A DNA stretch of 64,000 nucleotides from Bacteroidaceae bacterium (GCA_017622495.1 JAGAQY010000051.1:1-64000); one strand, 5' to 3'; numbered from the stretch's first letter, positions 17,208 through 26,568 are shown. Made by a program: numbers and translations. The notes: generated by a model from the sequence alone, not told the origin.

Positions 17208-17750
17208 ATGAAAAGAGTACGTTGCCCTAAATGTGACCATTTCATACAGTTTGACGAGACCAAATATGCTGATGGACAATCTCTCGTATTTGTATGCGAT
17301 AATTGTCAGAAACAGTTTGGCATACGCATTGGAGTGAGCAAACTACGTGCACTCCAGAGAGAAGAGAACAAGGCAGAGTCAGCTAACCTGGAAAGCCAAG
17401 AGACCGAACAACTGGGAACTATCGTTGCCGTAGAAAATGTGTTCGGATTTCGCCAAGAATACCCCTTACAGTTAGGCGATAATATAATAGGCCGCCGCAA
17501 CAAAGGCGATGAGATTCACATCCCTATAGAGACCAACGACCCCAGTATGGACCGACGCCATTGCATACTTAACGTTAAGCGTGGAAAGAATGGGAATATA
17601 ATCTATACGCTGCGTGACAACGACAGCATTACAGGCACCTTCCTGATGAACGAGATTTTGGGTGCCAAAGATCGTGTACGCATAGAGGATGGCGCTATCA
17701 TCACACTGGGTGCCACCACCCTAATCCTGCATGCAGCAGATGTGGATTGA
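17208..17750 (+). CDS. zinc-ribbon and FHA domain protein
   Basis: A 180-residue cytoplasmic protein. A four-cysteine zinc ribbon (C6, C9, C30, C33; CPKC...CDNC) is followed by an Arg/Glu-rich linker and an FHA domain (about 90-175) with GRRNKGDE and the SMDRRHC motif that binds phosphothreonine peptides in this fold. No kinase is encoded nearby, so its partner is unknown. It lies between the HU/SPOR gene and the AddB-like gene, in gaps filled with microrepeats. Confidence 0.85.
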   Translation: MKRVRCPKCDHFIQFDETKYADGQSLVFVCDNCQKQFGIRIGVSKLRALQREENKAESANLESQETEQLGTIVAVENVFGFRQEYPLQLGDNIIGRRNKGDEIHIPIETNDPSMDRRHCILNVKRGKNGNIIYTLRDNDSITGTFLMNEILGAKDRVRIEDGAIITLGATTLILHAADVD

Positions 17751-17754
17751 GATG

Positions 17755-17872
17755 GTCAACAGTCAACGGTCAACGGACAACGGTCGCCATTTGGATGATA
17801 CCCTAAACACCAAACCCTAAACTCTAAACTCTAAACCCTAAACACTACACTCTAAACACTAAACTCCAAACA
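17755..17872 (+). repeat. microrepeats: GTCAACGG units and CTAAAC units
   Basis: TCAACGG/ACAACGG units (17756-17785) are followed by CCCTAAAC/CTCTAAAC units (17801-17872), up to three bases before the AddB-like start codon. The same two unit families occur at 17101-17198, 28896-28917 and 39362-39470. Confidence 0.85.
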
Positions 17873-17875
17873 AGA

Positions 17876-20749
17876 ATGAAGCCCTTTCTAAAAGCTGTCG
17901 CAGAAGATATATACCAACGCTTCGGGAACAACCTGAGCCGCACGGCTGTAATATTCCCGGGTAAGCGTGCTGGATTATTCTTCAACCAGTACTTGGTGGA
18001 ATGCGCCGGACACCCGATATGGGCACCCTCATATATCACCATCAGCGATCTTTTTGACAAGCTGTCGCCATTGGATGTAGAGTCTCCTATCAGACAGGTG
18101 TGCTTGCTGCATGAGATATTCAATGCACATACCCACCGCTCAGACCCTTTGGATGAGTTTTACTACTGGGGTGAATTGATGCTGAGCGACTTTGATGACA
18201 TAGACAAGAATATGGTAGATGCCGAGAACTTGTTTGTCAACCTTGCCGACATAAAAGCTATAAACAGCCGTTTCGACTATCTCACCGAGGAACAAAAAGA
18301 GATACTGGAACGCTTCTTCGGCAATTTCCGCACCGAAGCACAACAGTCGCAAATCAAGGCCCGCTTCATCGAACTATGGCAAGTAATGGGAGCTATATAT
18401 AAGGAGTTTAGAGCCCGACTATACAGCCAGTCGCTGTCATACGAGGGCATGCAATATCGTGATGTGATAGAACACTTCGACAACAGCATGCTCACCTATG
18501 ACCACTATGTTGTAGTAGGATTCAATGTACTGAACAATGTAGAACGAAAACTTTTTGACAACCTGCGCGAAAGTGGTAAAGCCATATTCTACTGGGACTA
18601 TGACAATTACTACTACGAAAACCCTCAACACGAGGCCGGACTCTTTGTACGTGAAAACATTGATCGCTATGGCAATGCACTTACTGACAACAGCATCTAC
18701 GATAACCTTTCACACCTGCCCGAGATAAACTATGTAAGTGCATCTACAGATAATGCTCAAGCACGCTACCTGCATGACTGGCTGGGCAAATACCATACAG
18801 AAGAAAAGGAACAAGAGACTGCCGTAGTGCTCTGCAACGAAGATATTGCCATCCCTGTACTGCATGCGCTGCCCACAGAGAGGGTGCGCAATGTAAATGT
18901 TACGATGGGATTCAAATTGGCCCAGACACCTGTATACACCTTGATCGACACCTACCTTAAACTGCACACAGCAGGCTATATGGAGGAGAGAAACATGTAT
19001 GTATCAGAGAATGTGCGCCTGTTGCTCACGCATCCGTATATCATACAACTATACCCCGATGCTGCACAATGGCAAAAGGAGCTATTTGCAACCAACCGAC
19101 TATACCTACAAGCCGATATGCTGGCGACACATCCCGTGCTGGGCAAACTATTTGTACATAATAGCGACAATGCAGGATTGCTACAATCACTTACTACTCT
19201 CATCGAACAGTGCAAAGTACTGTTTGGCAATGGTTCGTCACAGGAGCATGCCTATAGTCAGCTATATGAGGAAGCCCTATTCCGCATATACCAATTGGTA
19301 GGCAATTTCAGGACAATGATCGATGAAGGCATACTGCATCTGCGCAAACAAACGCTCGTACGCCTCATGCAAAGGGTGATGAAGCAGACCAGTATCCCAT
19401 TCCACGGCGAACCTGCTATAGGATTGCAAATCATGGGTGTACTGGAAACGCGCAACCTGGACTTCCGACATATCATACTACTCTCTACCAACGAAGGCAA
19501 ATTGCCCAAGATTAGCGGTGAGGCATCATTCATACCTTACAACTTGCGCGAAGCCTTTGATATGACTACACTGCAACGACAGAATGCTGTATATGCCTAT
19601 TATTTTTATCGCATGATACAGCGAGCCGAACAGGTGACTATCGTATACAACGATGGCACGGACGGAATGAACAAACAGGAGCCGTCGCGTTACCTCATGC
19701 AACTGCAAGTGGAGTTTCCTGGGACGATACATACCTATAATATGCTGACGGCATCACAGCCCACGCATCATGCCGATATATGCATTGAGCAAACTGCCGA
19801 TACACGACGCAAGTTGCAGCAGCACTTTGCCTATAACCCGAACCAAAAGAAGAACTACAAGCTGTCACCCTCGGCCATCAATGATTACTTGGACTGCCGG
19901 CTACGCTTTTACCTCAAGCATATAGAGGGACTAACACCGCCCGATGAGATGAAGGTGGAGATTGATGTTTCGCACTTCGGTATACTCTTCCATAAAAGTG
20001 CCGAACTGGCCTACGACAAGCTTACGGAGCGGGGCAATATGATACATGACTTCGAGTTGGAGGCACTATATAAAGATGATACAGAGATTCAGCGTATAGT
20101 TGATGAAGCCTTTCGGCAAGATTTCTTCCATACGGAGGTAGGTGAGCCACTACCCTTCAATGGTACACAGCTCATCGTGAGGCATGCCGTGTGTGGCTAC
20201 CTAAAACAACTGCTACGTATGGATGCACGGCGGGCTCCCTTCCAATATATACAAAGTGAGAAGAGAGTACAACATGTCATTACCGTAGATAGTCACGGCA
20301 TAGCACTAAGCCTGCTGCTTGGCGGAACCGTAGACCGCATCGACAGTAAAGAAGGCATTACCCGGATCATCGACTACAAGACTGGAGGTAAGCAAAAAAC
20401 CGTGAAGAGTGTGGAGGACCTTTTCACACGTGACAAAGCACGCGACGGATATGTGTTCCAAGCATTCTATTATGCGCATCTCCTGAAGGATGAATATGCA
20501 ACGATAGCCCCATCACTGCTATTTGTACGAAAAACAACAGATAAAGACTTTGAACCCAACATCATAGTGAACCGTACTCCCGTAACCGACTTCAAAGAGT
20601 ATAGTGATGACTTTGCTCGACTGCTGACAGAGACCATCAATGAAATATTCAACAGCGATACACCCTACACCACTGCAATCAACCCTGACGCTTGTAAATA
20701 TTGTAAATTCACTTCACTATGCCGGCGCAAGGTCGAAAGTTATAGGTAA
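17876..20749 (+). CDS. AddB-like PD-(D/E)XK nuclease/helicase-like protein
   Basis: A 957-residue protein, probably the partner of the AddA-like helicase-nuclease at 35372-38554 in double-strand break processing. The N-terminus (TAVIFPGKRAGLFF) has the degenerate nucleotide-binding look of AddB. The C-terminal domain (from about residue 660) has SPSAINDYLDCRLRFYL, a His in FGILFHKSAEL, and the nuclease core TVDRID...RIIDYKTGG. A cysteine cluster C-x2-C-x5-C (CKYCKFTSLC) closes the chain; with the earlier DCRL cysteine this makes the four ligands of an AddB-type 4Fe-4S cluster. It is the third gene of the operon. Seeing it some 15 kb from addA is unusual, since such genes are commonly neighbours. 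Confidence 0.87.
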   Translation: MKPFLKAVAEDIYQRFGNNLSRTAVIFPGKRAGLFFNQYLVECAGHPIWAPSYITISDLFDKLSPLDVESPIRQVCLLHEIFNAHTHRSDPLDEFYYWGELMLSDFDDIDKNMVDAENLFVNLADIKAINSRFDYLTEEQKEILERFFGNFRTEAQQSQIKARFIELWQVMGAIYKEFRARLYSQSLSYEGMQYRDVIEHFDNSMLTYDHYVVVGFNVLNNVERKLFDNLRESGKAIFYWDYDNYYYENPQHEAGLFVRENIDRYGNALTDNSIYDNLSHLPEINYVSASTDNAQARYLHDWLGKYHTEEKEQETAVVLCNEDIAIPVLHALPTERVRNVNVTMGFKLAQTPVYTLIDTYLKLHTAGYMEERNMYVSENVRLLLTHPYIIQLYPDAAQWQKELFATNRLYLQADMLATHPVLGKLFVHNSDNAGLLQSLTTLIEQCKVLFGNGSSQEHAYSQLYEEALFRIYQLVGNFRTMIDEGILHLRKQTLVRLMQRVMKQTSIPFHGEPAIGLQIMGVLETRNLDFRHIILLSTNEGKLPKISGEASFIPYNLREAFDMTTLQRQNAVYAYYFYRMIQRAEQVTIVYNDGTDGMNKQEPSRYLMQLQVEFPGTIHTYNMLTASQPTHHADICIEQTADTRRKLQQHFAYNPNQKKNYKLSPSAINDYLDCRLRFYLKHIEGLTPPDEMKVEIDVSHFGILFHKSAELAYDKLTERGNMIHDFELEALYKDDTEIQRIVDEAFRQDFFHTEVGEPLPFNGTQLIVRHAVCGYLKQLLRMDARRAPFQYIQSEKRVQHVITVDSHGIALSLLLGGTVDRIDSKEGITRIIDYKTGGKQKTVKSVEDLFTRDKARDGYVFQAFYYAHLLKDEYATIAPSLLFVRKTTDKDFEPNIIVNRTPVTDFKEYSDDFARLLTETINEIFNSDTPYTTAINPDACKYCKFTSLCRRKVESYR

Positions 20750-20989
20750 AATAAATTTTCCTTGCTGAACAAAAAACCGCAGCAGATGTTAATCTAATGT
20801 GTTTTTCATAGTAAATAGATTTTCATGTCGCTGCCGGCTTGTGAAAGTAGGTTAAAGACAAAGCGGAAGCGTCCGCTTATAAAAAACGCCTTGGCTCCCC
20901 ACCAAGGCGTTTTTATTAGTTCAGGATTTTGAGTTTAGAGGTAATGTTTACTTCTTCACTCGTGAGAAGGCTATCTTGCCTTAATTAAT
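20750..20989. other. intergenic region with two hairpins
   Basis: No gene is visible. Hairpin AAGCGGA...TCCGCTT (about 20862-20879) stands directly before a strong terminator (20882-20914). The 130 bases between the addB stop and the terminator could be an unusually long 3' end or a small RNA; the sequence alone does not decide. Confidence 0.5.
20882..20914. terminator. intrinsic terminator between convergent addB-like and tilS genes
   Basis: A perfect 13-base stem (20882-20894 with 20902-20914; AAAAACGCCTTGG/CCAAGGCGTTTTT) has a seven-base loop. A-run and T-run flank it, so it can work in both directions. Confidence 0.9.
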
Positions 20990-22333
20990 TCAGCTATGTT
21001 TGGTTATCATCAAAACCTCCTTCTCGCCTCCATGAAGTCTGTAAAGTTCGCTGCTACGGTGGCCGATGGCCCATACAATGTCGTCGCCATGGCACAACAG
21101 CCATTGCTGTGCTTTTGCTGTACGCGGGAGTTTTATATCTGTATAAAAATCACTAAGAAGTTTGGAACCTCGCATACCGAAGGGACGAAAGCGATCGGCT
21201 TCACGAGGATGACGTATGATGAGGGGGGTACTCAAACGGGAAGCATCGATGTACAGTTCGTCGCTACACTTAGGTACTTGCCATGATGAATCGGGCTTTA
21301 TTAAAGTTGTCGTAAGCCGCGAGCCATCGGGAAGAAGCAATGTTCCTTGTATCGGGAGAGTGTATACGGTGTCATCATAAGCATCAGTCATTAGCCTCTC
21401 GCGTACAATCAGATAGGAACGGTCACGCAACACGGTATACCTTGCAGAATGCACCATACGCCCCGCCTCTGATGACAGCGAACGGAAGACATCGGCAATC
21501 TGTGCCGAGTTGAAACCATAGGGATGGAGCATTTCAAACAGGTATGCCCGTGGCTCATCAGTATGAAGCAATGCTGAGATGGATATAAAGACCTCGTCAT
21601 CCCGCTTCTCCATTATACGACTGCTTTCTTCAGCCACCACCTTATTATATATAGTAGCTGCCTGAGAAAGATGGTCGGCAGCTTGTAGTATATTATCCTT
21701 GGCTGCGGCATTTATCTGCTGCAACATTGGGATAATATTCAGGCGTACCTTGTTGCGGGCATAGTCATCGAGCAGGTTGGTACTGTCGGTCATAAAACTT
21801 TGCTCCAAATGATTGAGATATCCGATGATTTCGTCCCTTGTGACACAAAGCAATGGACGTACGACATGTCCATTCCTACTCCTCATCCCGGTCAGACCAT
21901 TGATGCCTGCACCGCGAACAAGATTGAGAAGCAATGTCTCTACTGCATCATCCTGATGGTGTGCTACAGCTATAGCTTGAAGGTGATGTTCCTCGCGTAT
22001 ACGTTCAAACTCACGGTAACGGAGTTCGCGTGCTGCCATCTCGATAGAAAGATGATGACATTCAGCATATTCACGTGTATCAAAATGTATCACCTCGCAT
22101 GGTACACGCAATCTGCTACACAAGTCGGTAACAAACTGTTCGTCACGATCGCTCTCTGCGCCTCGAAGATGAAAGTTGCAGTGCACAGCATGACAATGAT
22201 ATCCTAAACGTAGGAGTATACGCAACAATGACACCGAGTCGGCTCCTCCACTCAGTGCCACCAACACACGATCTGTATCGGCAAGCATTTGTTGATTACT
22301 GATGTATGCTTGTATACGTTGTTCCAGCTTCAC
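20990..22333 (-). CDS. tilS: tRNA(Ile)-lysidine synthase
   Basis: A 447-residue enzyme that converts the wobble C34 of tRNA-Ile(CAU) to lysidine, using ATP and lysine. The PP-loop SGGADS (about residues 29-34) and the following HCNFHLRG are diagnostic; VAHHQDDAVETLLLNLVRGAGINGLTGM is the second signature. A C-terminal substrate-binding domain ends near the family's usual length. The frame begins directly after an in-frame stop with GTG at 22333, which I take as the start, since the next Met (residue 16) would cut into the first helix. A -7 box TACCTTTG (22356-22363, minus) lies 22 bases upstream. Confidence 0.93.
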   Translation of the reverse strand: MKLEQRIQAYISNQQMLADTDRVLVALSGGADSVSLLRILLRLGYHCHAVHCNFHLRGAESDRDEQFVTDLCSRLRVPCEVIHFDTREYAECHHLSIEMAARELRYREFERIREEHHLQAIAVAHHQDDAVETLLLNLVRGAGINGLTGMRSRNGHVVRPLLCVTRDEIIGYLNHLEQSFMTDSTNLLDDYARNKVRLNIIPMLQQINAAAKDNILQAADHLSQAATIYNKVVAEESSRIMEKRDDEVFISISALLHTDEPRAYLFEMLHPYGFNSAQIADVFRSLSSEAGRMVHSARYTVLRDRSYLIVRERLMTDAYDDTVYTLPIQGTLLLPDGSRLTTTLIKPDSSWQVPKCSDELYIDASRLSTPLIIRHPREADRFRPFGMRGSKLLSDFYTDIKLPRTAKAQQWLLCHGDDIVWAIGHRSSELYRLHGGEKEVLMITKHS

Positions 22334-22521
22334 ACTCCATCAAGACTTAATGTCACAAAGGTAAGCATTCTTTTCTTATCCAGCTTTATGTTCCGCTCGC
22401 TTTTTTTGTACCCATAGAGAATTCTAGAAGGTACTCACGCTCTCTGTGAGTAAAACAGCGCTCAAGAAGATGAATGCAAGCATTTCTTCTTTGAGCACTA
22501 TTTTATTCGCTCGCTTTTTCG

Positions 22522-22529
22522 TACCTTTG
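22522..22529 (+). promoter_or_regulatory. -7 box of the MFS transporter gene
   Basis: TACCTTTG fits TAnnTTTG. No TTTG lies at the right distance upstream. The leader to the ATG at 22612 would be about 75 bases and includes the 27-base duplication. Confidence 0.5.
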
Positions 22530-22546
22530 CAAATTGAATATGAAAA

Positions 22547-22600
22547 TATGTATAATATAATAAATCTATTAACTATGTATAATATAATAAATCTATTAAC
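22547..22600 (+). repeat. perfect 27-base tandem duplication in the MFS leader
   Basis: Two identical 27-base units (22547-22573 and 22574-22600), each beginning TATGTATAATATAATAAATC, lie between the -7 box and the start codon. Confidence 0.95.
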
Positions 22601-22611
22601 TAAAAAGAAAC

Positions 22612-23979
22612 ATGACACAACAGATTCAACAAACACTGCGCGACTCGAAGGCAGCTCGTTGGGCAGCCCTTGTCATCGTATCGTTTACGATGATGTGGGG
22701 CTACTTCCTCACCGATGCCATGTCGCCCCTGATGACCATGCTCGAAGTAGAGATGCATTGGTCAAGTTCAGACTTCGGCATCTTCAACTGGGCCTACTGC
22801 TGGTTCAATGTATTCCTGCTCATGCTTATCTTCGGAGGCATGATCCTCGACAAGCTGGGTGTACGCATCACTGGTGTAGCCTCCTGTGCGCTGATGGTTA
22901 TCGGTGCATTCATCAAGTACTATGCCGTGGAGTTTATTTCACCTGCTCCTGAAGCTGGATATATCTTCGGCATCCGCACTCAGGTAATGGTGGCCAGTCT
23001 CGGCTACGCAATCTTTGCTGTAGGTACCGAGAACTGCGGCATCACGGTGACAAAAGTTATCGCTAAGTGGTTCAAAGGTAAGGAGATGGCACTCGCCATG
23101 GGCACTCAGGTAGCTGTAGCCCGATTGGGTACGGCACTGGCCATGATCGTGAGTCCGCTCATCGTGAAACATTTCAGCATGTCGGCTCCGCTGCTTTTCG
23201 CATTGGTGCTTATCGGCATCGGATTGCTCGCCTACTGCGTATTCTGCGTAATGGATGCCAAGCTCGACAAGCAGATTACTGCCGAGCAGGGTGATGACGA
23301 CACGTTCCATATCTCAGACCTCAAAGAGATTATCACCAACAAGGGCTTCTGGCTTATCGCCCTGCTGTGCCTCATGTTCTACTCTGCTGTGTTCCCCTTC
23401 ATGAAGTATGCCACTTCACTGATGGAGAATAAGTACGGTATGGCCAACGAATGGGCAGGCTGGATTCCCGCGCTCATTCCCATGGGCAACCTTATCATGA
23501 CTCCGCTCTTCGGCGGCATCTACGACCGTAAGGGAAAGGGTGCTACGATAATGATTATTGGCTCGGCCATGCTCATTGCCGTTCACGTGATGTTCGCCCT
23601 TCCCGTACTCAACTACTGGTGGTTTGCAGCCTTTATCGCTATCGTATTGGGCGTGGCCTTCTCGCTCGTGCCCTCAGCCATGTGGCCTTCTGTGCCCAAG
23701 ATTATCCCCGAGAAGTTGCTTGGCTCAGCCTATGCCCTTATCTTCTGGGTGCAGAACATCGGACTTGGCTTCGTGCCCCTGCTCATCGGCTGGTTGCTCA
23801 ATGAGTACTGCATCAGCGGAGAGCGTGTGGTAGACGGACAGACATTTATCCAATACGACTACACCCTGCCGATGTGTGTATTCGCTTGCTTCGGCATCAT
23901 TGCCCTGCTGCTCGCCTTCGCTCTCAAGAGAGAGGACAAGCACAAAGGCTACGGACTGGAACAGCCCAACATAAAGTAA
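22612..23979 (+). CDS. major facilitator superfamily transporter
   Basis: A 455-residue inner-membrane transporter with about twelve membrane segments, two six-helix halves and a cytoplasmic middle loop (about residues 215-240, acidic, with DKQITAEQGDDD). The motif GMILDKLGVRITG near residue 80 is the MFS loop 2-3 signature, and GGIYDRKGKGA is its repeat in the second half. The substrate is unknown. A hairpin terminator follows within 25 bases. The start ATG at 22612 follows an A-rich stretch, as usual where Shine-Dalgarno sites are rare. Confidence 0.88.
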   Translation: MTQQIQQTLRDSKAARWAALVIVSFTMMWGYFLTDAMSPLMTMLEVEMHWSSSDFGIFNWAYCWFNVFLLMLIFGGMILDKLGVRITGVASCALMVIGAFIKYYAVEFISPAPEAGYIFGIRTQVMVASLGYAIFAVGTENCGITVTKVIAKWFKGKEMALAMGTQVAVARLGTALAMIVSPLIVKHFSMSAPLLFALVLIGIGLLAYCVFCVMDAKLDKQITAEQGDDDTFHISDLKEIITNKGFWLIALLCLMFYSAVFPFMKYATSLMENKYGMANEWAGWIPALIPMGNLIMTPLFGGIYDRKGKGATIMIIGSAMLIAVHVMFALPVLNYWWFAAFIAIVLGVAFSLVPSAMWPSVPKIIPEKLLGSAYALIFWVQNIGLGFVPLLIGWLLNEYCISGERVVDGQTFIQYDYTLPMCVFACFGIIALLLAFALKREDKHKGYGLEQPNIK

Positions 23980-24001
23980 TCACAGACGGTAACTATAACA
24001 A

Positions 24002-24030
24002 GGAAGGGACGGCTACAAGTCGCCCCTTCC
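24002..24030 (+). terminator. terminator of the MFS gene
   Basis: GGAAGGGACG (24002-24011) pairs with CGCCCCTTCC (24021-24030) with one mismatch, 22 bases past the stop codon. An AT-rich tail follows. Confidence 0.7.
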
Positions 24031-24058
24031 TCATTTATATCAAATAAACGGCGATAAA

Positions 24059-24090
24059 TTTGCCTTTTCATCGGGGTTGCACTAACTTTG
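24059..24090 (+). promoter_or_regulatory. promoter of dinB
   Basis: TTTG (24059-24062), 20 bases, TAACTTTG (24083-24090), with the ATG 20 bases later. Its spacer end (TTGCACTAAC) resembles that of the HU/SPOR promoter. Confidence 0.75.
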
Positions 24091-24109
24091 TCAAACACAT
24101 AACTACCCA

Positions 24110-25201
24110 ATGAGCGAGCGGAAGATTATCCATATTGATATGGATGCATTCTATGCATCGGTAGAGCAGCGCGACAATCCCGAGCTGCGTGGCCGCCCCA
24201 TAGCAGTAGGTCATCCAGGTGAACGTGGCGTAGTATCAGCAGCAAGTTACGAGGCGCGCAAGTATGGTGTACGCTCTGCCATGTCTTCGCTAAAGGCCTT
24301 GCGCATGTGTCCCGAATTGGTGTTCGTGCCAGGAAGAATGGAGGTATACAAAGAGGTTTCCGACCAGATACATAAGATATTTCATGATTATACCGATATC
24401 ATCGAGCCATTGGCCTTGGATGAGGCCTTTCTGGATGTGACAGACAACAAACCCGTAATACCTTTAGCTATAGATATAGCCAGACAAATCAAACAACGAA
24501 TACGCGAAGAGGTGGGACTAGTAGCATCGGCAGGTATATCGTACAATAAGTTCCTGGCAAAGATAGCATCTGATTATCGGAAGCCTGATGGACTATGTAC
24601 TATCCATCCGACCCAAGCACTTGATTTTATCGGTAAGCTACCTATTGAGAGCTTCTGGGGAGTAGGCCCCGTAACCGCCAAGCGGATGCACGCCTTGGGA
24701 ATACACAACGGAAAGGAATTGCGGGCATGGTCACTAAATGGACTGATACGTGAGTTCGGTAAGGCTGGACAACTGTATTATGATTTTTCACGTGGTATCG
24801 ATATGCGACCGGTAGAGGCTGTGCATGTACGCAAGTCGATAGGTTGTGAACAAACACTCGAACACGATATTCATACCCACTCTGCAGTAATCATAGAACT
24901 CTACCACACAGCAGAGGAACTTATCCGCCGTCTAAAAGAAAAAGCATTCAGAGGAAATACACTCACTTTAAAAATCAAATTTCATGACTTTACACAAGTC
25001 ACCCGTAGCATTACCCAAGAGAAAGAACTGACATCAATGAAAACCATCCTTCCTCTAGCCAAGAAACTGCTCAGTGAAGTGGAATACTCCAATCACCCGA
25101 TACGCTTAATCGGATTATCGGTGTCAAATCCCAAAGATGAAGAGAATACTGGCATTCCTCATAGTACATGGGAACAGCTCACATTGGAGTTTGGAGAATA
25201 A
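24110..25201 (+). CDS. dinB: DNA polymerase IV (Y family)
   Basis: A 363-residue translesion polymerase. Catalytic carboxylates are present in HIDMDAFYASVE (D10) and LALDEAFLDV (D104, E105). YNKFLAKIASDYRKPDGL is the fingers/palm signature, and an HhH segment (ESFWGVGPVTAKRMHALGI) precedes the little-finger domain (from about residue 240). Length is normal for the family. It has its own promoter. I saw no LexA-like site. Confidence 0.95.
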   Translation: MSERKIIHIDMDAFYASVEQRDNPELRGRPIAVGHPGERGVVSAASYEARKYGVRSAMSSLKALRMCPELVFVPGRMEVYKEVSDQIHKIFHDYTDIIEPLALDEAFLDVTDNKPVIPLAIDIARQIKQRIREEVGLVASAGISYNKFLAKIASDYRKPDGLCTIHPTQALDFIGKLPIESFWGVGPVTAKRMHALGIHNGKELRAWSLNGLIREFGKAGQLYYDFSRGIDMRPVEAVHVRKSIGCEQTLEHDIHTHSAVIIELYHTAEELIRRLKEKAFRGNTLTLKIKFHDFTQVTRSITQEKELTSMKTILPLAKKLLSEVEYSNHPIRLIGLSVSNPKDEENTGIPHSTWEQLTLEFGE

Positions 25202-25266
25202 ACAGAGATATAATATATCATTCCATTCTTATACCATATATATAGAGTCTGAAAAATACACTCATG

Positions 25267-25827
25267 CTACTGCTTGAAGGTCTCATATGTGCCATCGTCG
25301 TAGAAAATTTTTATTTCGACGATTTTTCTTTGCAAAGATTTTTTAGCATATTCCATCTGTGTATCAGAGAAATAGGGCGCTTTTGAGGGTGTTTGAAGAG
25401 GGATTTCCTTGCGATTTTTTGAAGCGACTGTACTCTCGGACGCAAATACGCGATTCTCAGCGAATAATTCACCTTGATAAAAGCGAGATTTTTGGGGGTC
25501 ATTCGAAGTTGGCGAACTTACTACCATAGGTTGTTCGTTATGAATGTATGATTCATCATCAGCCATGTCTGCCACTTTGTCTTCCATCAGCGAACCTTGA
25601 GGATAATCGGCCACTGCATCTCCTTCATAAGAACCTATGCCATCAAGAAGCCAAAGGATATTGATCTTCGGAAACTTTTGGTGTATCTTCATCACTACTT
25701 CCATACTGGGGTTATTGCGCCCTGCAAGTATATGCGACAAGGTAGGACGCTTCACTTCGATGAAATCAGCAAATTGGCTTTGTGACATGCCAGATCGTTC
25801 TATTACTTCCTCAATACGACTTCTCAT
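25267..25827 (-). CDS. XRE-type helix-turn-helix regulator
   Basis: A 186-residue transcription factor. An N-terminal Cro/C1-type HTH (about residues 3-60) with MSQSQFADFIEVKRPTLSHILAGRNNPS is followed by a low-complexity, acidic middle and a basic C-terminus (AKKSLQRKIVEIKIF). The frame extends two codons upstream to a TTG, but ATG at 25827 is the better start. The promoter region carries a cluster of TTAC-N4-GTAA palindromes (25863-25955) covering both promoter boxes, which suggests negative autoregulation. Function beyond DNA binding is unknown. It faces dinB convergently. Confidence 0.85.
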   Translation of the reverse strand: MRSRIEEVIERSGMSQSQFADFIEVKRPTLSHILAGRNNPSMEVVMKIHQKFPKINILWLLDGIGSYEGDAVADYPQGSLMEDKVADMADDESYIHNEQPMVVSSPTSNDPQKSRFYQGELFAENRVFASESTVASKNRKEIPLQTPSKAPYFSDTQMEYAKKSLQRKIVEIKIFYDDGTYETFKQ

Positions 25828-25862
25828 AAGCAATTATAAGGTTATTTTTGTGTATACTTACC

Positions 25863-25955
25863 GATTACAAAAGTAATCAATATAATTTACATTTGCAATT
25901 TATATTTGTAATCATGTGTGTTCTGTTTGTAAATTACAGAAATTTACTTTTGTAA
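25863..25955. promoter_or_regulatory. operator cluster TTAC-N4-GTAA upstream of the HTH gene
   Basis: Sites are 25863-25878 (perfect GATTAC-AAAA-GTAATC), 25887-25898 (one mismatch), 25900-25911 (one mismatch) and 25944-25955 (perfect 4+4). The first two overlap the -7 and -33 boxes of the minus-strand promoter. Confidence 0.65.
25868..25898 (-). promoter_or_regulatory. promoter of the HTH regulator gene
   Basis: On the minus strand TTG (25896-25898), 20 bases, TACTTTTG (25868-25875), with the ATG 40 bases downstream. Confidence 0.7.
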
Positions 25956-26568
25956 CACCAATTATTTGAGTATATAACAAACACAGACATATTTGCCTAT
26001 AATAAGGTTTATAAAAGTTATGTATCATTCTGATTTAATGTATTATATGTAATACAAATTTGCCATAAGTGATAGAATCTGGAGCAATATGAGACCAAAG
26101 CCACATTATCCGATAAAAAGCTTTACAGAACAGCACATACAATCACTGATAATCAATAATTTAGTCATTTATTTAGCAAATGTATAAAGCATACATAAAT
26201 TATCAGGCATGATTCACAATTGTTATTATAACATTTGTAAACACAAGATATATGTATAGAATTTAATATTATAAATAAGAGTGAGAGGTTGCAATTGGAA
26301 ACTACTTGTTCGGAAAATTTATTATTGTTACTATCCAAAACAGCGTTCTATAAATTACAAATGTAACCTATCAATCAAAGCCCTACCCTGTGTAGACAAA
26401 AGTACACGAGAATAGAATATTTCTGACCTAAGGGACACAAAATAGGAAATATCGCAAGGAAATGGCATTAAAAACGCCAAAAACAAGAGCTACAAACCTA
26501 TTGGCCAATACGTTAACCCAACAATTCCTTTGTAGCAAAAAAATGGCTTTTCGTGATTTTACACACTT
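25956..26568. other. AT-rich gene-free stretch
   Basis: I find no gene, RNA or terminator that I can defend. There is one more perfect TTAC-AAAT-GTAA palindrome at 26355-26366 and a near match at 26229-26240, which may be distal sites for the HTH regulator. Base use is markedly more AT-rich than in the flanking genes. Confidence 0.55.

Noticed and set aside
17151..17872. Linear replicon telomere suggested by CCCTAAAC units
   Set aside because: The units lie inside an operon between intact genes on both sides, so no DNA end can be here.
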